This document shows, piece by piece, positions 1 to 5,276 of a DNA stretch of 7,168 bases. The notes under the pieces are model-generated. The model saw nothing but the letters and a program-made list of their open reading frames with translations. It did no database searches and was not told the DNA's origin. The position numbers were made by a program, and so were the translations under genes. Source of the stretch: Candidatus Cloacimonadota bacterium (lineage in GTDB: Bacteria > Cloacimonadota > Cloacimonadia > Cloacimonadales > Cloacimonadaceae); assembly GCA_016875595.1 (NCBI GenBank), contig VGPI01000103.1:1-7168 (forward strand), given 5' to 3'. Each line of letters begins with the position of its first letter. The first letter of the stretch is position 1.

Positions 1-578
1 GTAGCGGAGCAAGGTGGGCGGCGTACAGGATCAATGACCCGGAAGTGGATCATGTCCCGGATGAATCACTGACTCTAGATTCTCAATACTGGATAATCAG
101 TAGATTTGGTTCCGGAAACTTTGAGTTATCTCTGACTCTGGCTCCGGCTGAAGATATAATACCACATGAAGCACAGCCGGAAACCATCCATCTAAATCAC
201 CGCCCCATCAACTCAAGCGATGAGTGGGTGTGGATCGATTCAGCAGTATTTGTCCATACAACATATAATTACGCGATGTTCATGAACGTCACCTCCACCG
301 GTCAGTTCATTCTGTCCAAAGATGAGGTCACTCCAATGGTTCCGCCGGAGAACGTCCAGATCACCCTGCTTGAAGATGGACGGCTCAAACTCACCTGGGA
401 TGCTGCACCGGGAGCAGAGACCTATGAAATATATCGAAGTTCCGACCCCAATACACCATGGGAGGACTGGCAACTCCTGAGTTCCTTTGTGGATGATTTG
501 TACTATTATATCTATCCACCTCATGGGGATATGATGTTTTATCGAGTCGTGTCATCTACCAGTGTATTTGGAAAATAA
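1..578 (+). CDS. C-terminal part of an exported protein with a fibronectin type III-like domain (5' end outside window)
   Basis: The reading frame is open from base 3, with no stop before the left edge, and ends at TAA 576-578, giving 191 visible residues. The GTG at 45 is most likely an internal valine, not a start. The first ~110 residues look like a beta-sandwich region (YWIISRFGSG near the beginning, then TSTGQFILS), a style common in large secreted adhesin-like proteins. From about residue 113 there is an FN3-like module: PPENVQITLLEDGRLKLTWD, then ETYEIYRSSDPN, and FYRVVSS at the end. FN3 modules normally act as spacers or binding domains outside the cell. The protein stops right after the module, with no visible C-terminal sorting domain or anchor. 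The full function cannot be told because the N-terminus is missing. A terminator-like hairpin follows 42 bases after the stop, so this gene probably closes its own transcript. Confidence 0.8.
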   Translation, partial: SGARWAAYRINDPEVDHVPDESLTLDSQYWIISRFGSGNFELSLTLAPAEDIIPHEAQPETIHLNHRPINSSDEWVWIDSAVFVHTTYNYAMFMNVTSTGQFILSKDEVTPMVPPENVQITLLEDGRLKLTWDAAPGAETYEIYRSSDPNTPWEDWQLLSSFVDDLYYYIYPPHGDMMFYRVVSSTSVFGK

Positions 579-619
579 CGCAAAATCAAAATCAAACGCA
601 TCGCATTACTCCGCGCAAA

Positions 620-647
620 GGGCGGTTCCGGGGTTCCGGAACCGCCC
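620..647 (+). terminator. Terminator-like hairpin after the FN3 protein gene
   Basis: GGGCGGTTCC (620-629) and GGAACCGCCC (638-647) form a perfect 10-bp GC-rich stem with an 8-base loop. An AAA run precedes the stem. What follows (GTTCTCTG) is only weakly T-rich, so this is an imperfect intrinsic terminator. It lies 42 bases after the upstream stop codon, which fits transcript termination or 3' end protection. Confidence 0.55.
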
Positions 648-708
648 GTTCTCTGCTGATCCGTTTCATTCTGCCTAATGGATCGGATCGCTTTTATCGG
701 AATATCGC

Positions 709-755
709 TTCGAGTTCCTCTCGAGTACTCGAGACTATCTCGAGAGGAACCCGAG
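709..755. repeat. Long inverted repeat built from CTCGAG motifs
   Basis: GTTCCTCTCGAG (714-725) and CTCGAGAGGAAC (739-750) are perfect 12-bp inverted copies around a 13-base loop. The pairing continues outward past one mismatch (713/751) with three more pairs (710-712 with 752-754) and a possible G-U pair (709/755). The loop holds a third CTCGAG (728-733), and 720-733 (CTCGAGTACTCGAG) is itself a perfect 14-base palindrome, so two alternative folds exist. No T-tract follows, so it is not a standard terminator. It could be an intergenic palindromic repeat element, a binding site for a dimeric protein, or an RNA structure. Confidence 0.6.
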
Positions 756-838
756 ATGAAACTCATGTGATCCTACAGCGGGACGTGGGATCGATGCGGT
801 ATTCGAACAGAGAACTTTCAACCCCAGGCATCCGGAAA

Positions 839-877
839 TGGGCGTGACGTGGCATCGGCTCAATAATTCCTTTGACA
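839..877 (+). promoter_or_regulatory. Weak candidate promoter region for the six-gene cluster
   Basis: AATAAT at 862-867 matches the sigma-70 -10 consensus at five of six positions, but the hexamer 17 bases upstream (TGGGCG, 839-844) matches the -35 consensus at only three. A perfect TTGACA lies at 872-877, but no acceptable -10 hexamer is found 16-18 bases after it. Neither pair is convincing. The location, 55-90 bases before the first gene of the cluster, is the main reason to record it. Confidence 0.2.
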
Positions 878-910
878 AAAAGACGCCGGATTGCAGGGTT
901 GGGAAAAAAG

Positions 911-944
911 TGAGCAAATGGAGAATGAGAAATGGAGAATAGAG
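911..944 (+). repeat. Short tandem repeat duplicating the translation start of the glycosyltransferase gene
   Basis: TGAGCAAATGGAGAA (911-925) is followed directly by TGAGAAATGGAGAA (926-939) and a partial third unit TAGAG. Each copy contains ATGGAGAA. The second copy provides the gene's ATG at 932; the first provides another ATG at 918 in a different frame, and its GGAG (920-923) sits 8 bases before ATG 932 as a Shine-Dalgarno sequence. The frame from ATG 918 runs 13 codons to a stop at 957-959 and overlaps the true start. Confidence 0.7.
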
Positions 945-2035
945 TTTATGAATACCTGACCGTATTCATAATGTCCTGGTTATTCGTCTATGGGCTGACG
1001 CCTTTGATCATCAAGTTTGCCCGGTCGATAAACTTCGTGGACAAGCCCGAGGCGCGCAAGATACATCAGAAAGCGGTGCCTTTGATGGGTGGATTGAGCG
1101 TCTTCATGGGTTTTCTCCTGCTCTGTATCTACGATGTGGTCATGTCTCCCGGCCGGTCCTTCGATCTGAAATTCACCGGCTATCTGATCGGAGCGGTGAT
1201 AATCGTGCTGATCGGCTTGATCGATGACCGGCGCGGGATGAAGCCCCTAATCAAGATGGGCGGGCAGATCGTGGTGAGCCTGGTCTTTATCCTTTCCAAC
1301 ATCAGTTTCCAGGAACTGGAAATGATGTTCGGATCAGTTTATCTGGCAATTCCACTATTGCTGGTGTGGATGGTGGGATTGATGAATGCCATGAACTTTC
1401 TGGACAATATGGACGGCGTCATCAGTGGAATGGCCGGGATCCTGGGATTGGGTTTCTTTGCCTTCAGTTTGATCAAAGGGCAACCGGCAAATGCCGAGGC
1501 AATGGCGCTGATCGGGCTGATCTCGCTGAGTTTTTCCGGCGCTGTCTTTGGTTTTTTGCCCTACAACTTCAACCCTGCCAGGATCTTCCTGGGTGATGCG
1601 GGGAGTATGTTCATCGGCTATTTTCTATCCTCGATGGGTGTATTAATGGCGGTCTATGCCCGTAATTTTAATGACGATAAGATGTTCTATCTCTTGCCTG
1701 TGCTACTCTTGAGCTATGCCATTTTTGATATCGCTTTGGTGAGCTATACCCGTAAACGTGATGGCAGGCACATCATGCAAGGCGGTAAAGACCACTCCAC
1801 GCATCGCATCCATACCGCCCTTGGTTCCACTAAGGTTACCGCAGTCATGGTATATGTGATCAATGTCCTGATCGTCCTGACCACGATCGTGGTCTATATG
1901 GTGGGAAAGCGGGTACTGCTCCTGAGCACAACGGCGGTCTTTGCCACTTTCTTTATCATCTTTGCCCGGAAATTGGACAAGATCCCTATTGTGATCCCGG
2001 CTAACCAAATCAAACAAGGTAGATCAAGAACGTGA
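932..2035 (+). CDS. wecA: WecA/TagO-family polyprenyl-phosphate GlcNAc-1-phosphate transferase
   Basis: This is a 367-residue integral membrane enzyme of the MraY/WecA family (glycosyltransferase family 4). The family transfers an N-acetylhexosamine 1-phosphate from its UDP-sugar to undecaprenyl phosphate at the inner membrane, starting O-antigen, teichoic acid or other surface polysaccharides. Visible hallmarks are an aspartate pair in LIGLIDDRRG (98-99), the NAMNFLDNMDG segment (152-162), FLGDAGS (219-225) and the late-loop KDHSTHR (286-292, histidines 288 and 291). About ten or eleven hydrophobic segments span the length. WecA/TagO fits better than MraY because of the DNMDG motif and the short HSTHR loop. 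ATG 932 follows an in-frame stop at 926-928 and has GGAG 8 bases upstream, so the start is firm. The stop overlaps the next start by four bases (GTGA), which implies translational coupling. Family assignment is strong; the exact sugar (GlcNAc or other) is not decided by sequence. Confidence 0.93.
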   Translation: MENRVYEYLTVFIMSWLFVYGLTPLIIKFARSINFVDKPEARKIHQKAVPLMGGLSVFMGFLLLCIYDVVMSPGRSFDLKFTGYLIGAVIIVLIGLIDDRRGMKPLIKMGGQIVVSLVFILSNISFQELEMMFGSVYLAIPLLLVWMVGLMNAMNFLDNMDGVISGMAGILGLGFFAFSLIKGQPANAEAMALIGLISLSFSGAVFGFLPYNFNPARIFLGDAGSMFIGYFLSSMGVLMAVYARNFNDDKMFYLLPVLLLSYAIFDIALVSYTRKRDGRHIMQGGKDHSTHRIHTALGSTKVTAVMVYVINVLIVLTTIVVYMVGKRVLLLSTTAVFATFFIIFARKLDKIPIVIPANQIKQGRSRT

Positions 2036-2769
2036 AATTTATCATTCTTGGCGCTGGACCCGGACTTCCCACGCTTGACCGCAATCAATCCTGTCTCTAT
2101 ATAAACATGAGCGAGAGGCATATTCTGGCGGATTGTGGTGAAGGTACGGCGCAAAAATTGCTCCGACATGGGCTGGACGCTAATGTCATCGACGCCATCC
2201 TCATCACGCATTACCATCCCGATCACATTTCTGGTATCTATATGGTGCTGCAGATGCTTTACCTGCAACAACGAACCAAGCCCCTGAAGTTGTTCTTGCC
2301 GGAACGACAGTCAGAATTCCTCGCTACATTGTCATTGTTCTACACTTTCCCCACCCGTTTCCAATTTATCTTGGAAGTGTATCCGGTGGCAGAGGTCGGA
2401 TCACATATTGGTGGGATCATTCCCGTCATGAACGACCACCTTCTCGGTTATGGCGATCACATCCACCGCTATAGCCTGAAAAACATGATGCAGGCATATT
2501 CTCTCAGGTTTGAGGAAGGGGATGGATCTTTGGTTTATACATCGGATCTTGCGACCATGGAGAGTATCCGGCCGATCGTACTTTCAACCCATAGTGTGAT
2601 CATCGATGCCCTGCATCCCAATTACAAGCAGATCAGTGCCTTGCAAGATATGAGCATCCAACGCATTATCCTTACTCATGGGATCTCCGATGAACTGGCT
2701 GCCTGGCTGGAAGAAGCGAATGATCCTCGATTCGAACCTGCCCGTGAAGACTATGCCTACTATCTGTAA
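2032..2769 (+). CDS. Metallo-beta-lactamase-fold hydrolase, ribonuclease Z-like
   Basis: This is a 245-residue cytoplasmic protein with the MBL fold. The N-terminus (FIILGAGPGLPTLDRNQSC, then LADCGEG at 33-38) resembles RNase Z and related phosphodiesterases, followed by the zinc-binding motif HYHPDH (60-65). TSDLA holds the bridging aspartate (D172), and LTHG holds the last metal-ligand histidine (H216). The middle ligand histidine is not certain; H136, H143 and H145 are candidates in the loop before AYSLRFEEGDG. Canonical RNase Z is usually near 300 residues with a tRNA-binding flexible arm; this protein is shorter and no arm is evident. It may be a tRNA 3' processing enzyme or another phosphodiesterase or lactonase-like hydrolase. 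The GTG start at 2032 overlaps the upstream stop by four bases; a weak AAGG lies 12 bases upstream. Its end overlaps the next gene by 17 bases. Confidence 0.85.
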   Translation: MKFIILGAGPGLPTLDRNQSCLYINMSERHILADCGEGTAQKLLRHGLDANVIDAILITHYHPDHISGIYMVLQMLYLQQRTKPLKLFLPERQSEFLATLSLFYTFPTRFQFILEVYPVAEVGSHIGGIIPVMNDHLLGYGDHIHRYSLKNMMQAYSLRFEEGDGSLVYTSDLATMESIRPIVLSTHSVIIDALHPNYKQISALQDMSIQRIILTHGISDELAAWLEEANDPRFEPAREDYAYYL

Positions 2770-4273
2770 AACCATAGCTTTCCGTAGGGGCGCTTTCCCT
2801 CAGCACCCCATCTTCCTGACCCTGGCATTACTGATCCTGCTCGCCACCGCCGTCCGTAGGGGCGCTTTCCCTCAGCGCCCCAGCTTCCTGACCCTGGCAT
2901 TACTGATCCTGCTCGCCACCGCCTGTGAAATGAATCAATACCGCCGTGGAGAAGAGATGTACCGGCAACGCAGCTTCGCCGCTGCCATTGAGGAATTCGA
3001 CGCCTATATTGAGACAGGAAACAACGGTGCCCTGCGGACCCGGGCGGAACTCCTGCGCTCGGCAAGCTACCGGGAGCTTGCTTTAATGGCGATTCAGCGA
3101 CAGAGCTGGCAACTGGCGATCCGATTTGGCAAACTGGCAAATTCGGAATCTGCCGATACCCTGTTGGCAAACGTATATAAACTACTCGCCGATAACAGCC
3201 TGGAGGCAGGGAAACTCAGTGAAGGACAGTTTTATATGAATCTTGTCCTGGAGGAAATTCCACGATCCAGACATACTCCCGCTATTCTATTCCGACGGAT
3301 TAACCTTGCCATGACCATTTTGGGTGATTGGAATGCAGCCTGGCTGGATTATAAGAAACTCTATGATCTTTATCCCGGAAATGAATATGAAGTGCAGGCC
3401 AAACCTTGGCTGGTTAGTTACTCAAACAACCGTATCGAGTATGCTAAAACACTGGCGGAAACAGGATTCTTTCGCGATGCATTGACCATTCTCTTTGAAA
3501 TGGCTCGATATCCGGTTGCCGATAAAGACAAAGTACACCGCTTGATCTCGGATATCTATCAAACTCAGGCAGAGATAGCCATTGCAGAAGAGAACTATTT
3601 GGAGGCTGATCGATACTTCCGCCTGGCAGTAAGCGCCTATCCTGAAAACACTCTCATCATAGACACCAGATTGTCTCAGATTGCCGGTTTGTTTATCGCC
3701 AAGGGTAATGAGTACCTGGCTCTCTACGATTTTACTAATGCCCGGATCCACTATCACAAGGCATTCGATATCATCCCGGATTTCCCCGCCGCCAAAGATG
3801 CGATCAGTCGTATGGAAACAGTGCAGGCTAATATCCAGCAAGCTGAAAATCTGGCAGTTCAAGCCAATAAACTCGATGTCCAGAAAAAGTATGCCGAAGC
3901 ACTTCTGCTATATCGGGAAGCAATCCAACTACATAATAAAGCAGAATATCGCCAGAAGGTCGCAGAAATTCAAAACCTGATGGAAGCAGAACGGAATCCC
4001 ACCGCATTTGCCCAGAGAATCGTCAATGACTACCGCAATGGTCTGCTCAATACAAGGATCAATAACGTAAAGCGCAACCTCCTGGTTATGTATAAACCAA
4101 ACGAAATCAGGGATTCGGGCTGGAAGATAATGCTCTCCACTGGACAATATAAGTATGAAGCACGTTATGACATACTTACTCCCCGGGAGACTTATTTCTA
4201 TCTCTGGCAGATCAATCTGAGAGATAGATCCATCGTCCCGCTCAATAAGATCTCCGAAGCATTAATGCAATAG
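2753..4273 (+). CDS. TPR-repeat putative lipoprotein with a duplicated signal-peptide region
   Basis: The frame is open from 2678, but ATG 2753 is the best start: it gives a short basic n-region directly before the hydrophobic core and only a 17-base overlap with the MBL gene. GTG 2744 is an alternative, and the Shine-Dalgarno is weak (GAAGA). The product is 506 residues. Two hydrophobic cores with the same sequence (FLTLALLILLATA) occur in tandem; the first ends in valine, the second in cysteine (C58), which looks like a lipobox (LATAC, with alanine at -3). The mature part is largely helical, with TPR-like units near residues 63-89, 189-217, 274-299, 318-349 and 370-395 (for example YLEADRYFRLAVSAYPEN and YAEALLLYREAIQL). 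The last ~90 residues (GWKIMLSTGQYKYEARYDIL) look more beta-rich and match no family I recognise. TPRs mediate protein-protein contacts, so a periplasmic or outer-membrane scaffold is likely. The partner may be encoded by the next two genes. Confidence 0.8.
   Translation: MPTICKTIAFRRGAFPQHPIFLTLALLILLATAVRRGAFPQRPSFLTLALLILLATACEMNQYRRGEEMYRQRSFAAAIEEFDAYIETGNNGALRTRAELLRSASYRELALMAIQRQSWQLAIRFGKLANSESADTLLANVYKLLADNSLEAGKLSEGQFYMNLVLEEIPRSRHTPAILFRRINLAMTILGDWNAAWLDYKKLYDLYPGNEYEVQAKPWLVSYSNNRIEYAKTLAETGFFRDALTILFEMARYPVADKDKVHRLISDIYQTQAEIAIAEENYLEADRYFRLAVSAYPENTLIIDTRLSQIAGLFIAKGNEYLALYDFTNARIHYHKAFDIIPDFPAAKDAISRMETVQANIQQAENLAVQANKLDVQKKYAEALLLYREAIQLHNKAEYRQKVAEIQNLMEAERNPTAFAQRIVNDYRNGLLNTRINNVKRNLLVMYKPNEIRDSGWKIMLSTGQYKYEARYDILTPRETYFYLWQINLRDRSIVPLNKISEALMQ
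2781..2924 (+). repeat. Tandem 72-bp duplication inside the signal-peptide coding region
   Basis: Copy 1 (2781-2852) and copy 2 (2853-2924) are in-frame 24-codon units. Over the first 71 bases they differ at two positions (A2805/G2877 and T2811/G2883); the final base differs at the junction. Each unit encodes RRGAFPQ, then two or three variable residues and the hydrophobic core. Each also holds a palindrome: GGGGCGCT/AGCGCCCC with a 7-base loop in copy 2 (2859-2881), and the same with one mismatch in copy 1 (2787-2809). The near identity implies a recent duplication or ongoing gene conversion. Confidence 0.92.
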
Positions 4274-4281
4274 GTATATCT

Positions 4282-4866
4282 ATGTTCAAAGCAAGCTTTA
4301 TCCTGTTACTCCTAACCACCGGAGCCACTCTGACAGCACAACAAACCTTCGATATTAACCGCTTCTCTGATCCCGCCAAGTATGGCTGGCAGGATTGGTT
4401 TGACCGGATAAACTACCGTAATGATCTCATCGAAAGGCAAAAACTGCTACAACTCTACGAGAATAACGCCCAATCCGTAAATCTCAATGTGGGCAAATCT
4501 GCTTTGATCCCCGGTTGGGGTCAGTATTCCACCGGGGATTATACCAAGGGGCATATTTTCCTCGGCACCGAGTTGGTGTTGATCGGCATTTCCGCCTATT
4601 ACTATGACCGGGCAATGTATAACTATCAAAAGTATCTGGATGCCACTCAGGTTCTTGAAATTGAAAATTTTTACAAGAAAGCTCAGGGAGACTATCAGTT
4701 TACACTCATTTTTGTCGGATTGGCCTCTTTGGTCTGGTTGTTCAATGTGTATGACGTCGTGCACTCCACAGAAGCATTCAATGCAGATTTATGGCAAAGG
4801 GTGCACAATGATTACTATAAAGCACCGCTCAAACTCACCCCGACCGGGATTGAGATCAGGTTTTGA
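4282..4866 (+). CDS. DUF5683-like membrane protein with signal peptide
   Basis: The product has 194 residues. An N-terminal signal peptide (MFKASFILLLLTTGATLTA) probably is cleaved before QQTFD. After a charged, helical stretch comes KSALIPGWGQYSTGDYTKG (72-90), which resembles the PGxGQ region of DUF5683-type proteins: a proline-glycine turn, then a hydrophobic helix (about 91-106). A second hydrophobic helix spans about 139-157 (TLIFVGLASLVWLFNVYDVV), followed by a tail ending in TPTGIEIRF; the terminal phenylalanine is typical of many outer-membrane proteins. The molecular role of this family is not known to me; an envelope location is the safest inference. ATG 4282 is 8 bases after the TPR gene stop, with AGGT at 4272-4275 as a ribosome site. 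Its stop overlaps the run-in of the next gene. Family identity is by motif only. Confidence 0.75.
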   Translation: MFKASFILLLLTTGATLTAQQTFDINRFSDPAKYGWQDWFDRINYRNDLIERQKLLQLYENNAQSVNLNVGKSALIPGWGQYSTGDYTKGHIFLGTELVLIGISAYYYDRAMYNYQKYLDATQVLEIENFYKKAQGDYQFTLIFVGLASLVWLFNVYDVVHSTEAFNADLWQRVHNDYYKAPLKLTPTGIEIRF

Positions 4867-4868
4867 GG
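4865..4868 (+). promoter_or_regulatory. Shine-Dalgarno site that fixes the start of the small lipoprotein gene
   Basis: GAGG lies 6 bases before ATG 4875. Earlier in-frame starts (TTG 4863 and ATG 4869) would either contain this site or leave it too close. The site overlaps the TGA stop of the preceding gene (4864-4866), so the two genes are probably translationally coupled. Confidence 0.6.
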
Positions 4869-4874
4869 ATGACC

Positions 4875-5276
4875 ATGAAAATTATAACGTTATTACTGAT
4901 CGTACTTGTTCTGTTGATGGCATGCGGATTGAGACGTTCCAATCCCCTCGACCCAATCGGACATAGTGATGTGATCGTGCCCTATGAGGTTTCTGGGATC
5001 ATAACCCGGGCTTCGACAGCCGGACAGAGTATCAAGTTCTATGAGTTGCGCTGGTCAGCCAATCCAACGGCAAACACCGATGGCTACTATGTCTATATGG
5101 GACAGGGATACAACGCCAATTTCGCCCGGATTGGCAGCGTTCAGACCAATGAATTCTACGAAGGAGGCGTGTTCCCCGGGGACTATTATTTCCGGGTTTC
5201 TGCCTACAAGCAGCAGAATGGAGGAATTCTCGAAGGGCGTCTGTCACAAGTATGCTGGGTTCGTGTCCCCAATTGA
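4875..5276 (+). CDS. Small lipoprotein with fibronectin type III-like domain
   Basis: The product has 133 residues. It begins MKIITLLLIVLVLLMAC, a textbook lipoprotein signal with the lipidated cysteine at position 17. The segment right after it is LRRSNPLDPIGHSDV, a short linker as seen at the start of many exported lipoproteins. From about residue 35 a single beta-sandwich module of FN3 style follows: FYELRWSANPTANTDGYYVY, then FARIGSV, YYFRVSAYK and a final strand WVRVPN. It should sit on the periplasmic side or surface of a membrane as a small binding or assembly module; no catalytic residues are visible. ATG 4875 is chosen over TTG 4863 and ATG 4869 because GAGG is 6 bases upstream. The end overlaps the helicase gene by 14 bases if that gene starts at GTG 5263. 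Lipoprotein call is strong; the FN3 assignment is by pattern. Confidence 0.85.
   Translation: MKIITLLLIVLVLLMACGLRRSNPLDPIGHSDVIVPYEVSGIITRASTAGQSIKFYELRWSANPTANTDGYYVYMGQGYNANFARIGSVQTNEFYEGGVFPGDYYFRVSAYKQQNGGILEGRLSQVCWVRVPN

Larger units (their letters stand above)
579..931. other. Gene-free spacer between the FN3 protein and the six-gene cluster
   Basis: No frame here carries a convincing gene on either strand; the open stretches are short and overlap the hairpins. The first half contains the hairpins at 620-647 and 709-755. The stretch 756-910 has no strong structure. A short open stretch (ATG 678 to TGA 768-770, 30 residues) runs straight through the CTCGAG inverted repeat, and another frame stays open across 710-847; both look like chance or a dispersed repeat rather than genes. 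No tRNA-like or rRNA-like pattern was seen. The promoter for the downstream cluster should lie here, probably between 760 and 910. Confidence 0.6.

Noticed and set aside
678..770. Small protein of 30 residues
   Set aside because: It runs through the CTCGAG inverted repeat, has no ribosome site and is most simply explained by the repeat sequence.
780..830. Possible tRNA (GTATTCGAAC resembling a T-loop)
   Set aside because: No matching acceptor stem, D-arm or anticodon arm could be built around it.
872..877. Perfect TTGACA as a sigma-70 -35 box
   Set aside because: No acceptable -10 hexamer is found 16-18 bases downstream; it is kept only as part of a low-confidence candidate region.
2678..2752. 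Upstream ATG starts (2678, 2690, 2720) for the TPR protein
   Set aside because: They would overlap the MBL gene by up to 92 bases and put a charged segment before the signal core; ATG 2753 gives a normal signal-peptide layout.
2784..2870. RRGAF as a twin-arginine (Tat) signal
   Set aside because: The Tat motif needs a pattern like S-R-R-x-F-L-K; the spacing of the phenylalanine and the missing flanking residues do not fit, and the very hydrophobic core with a lipobox suggests the Sec route.
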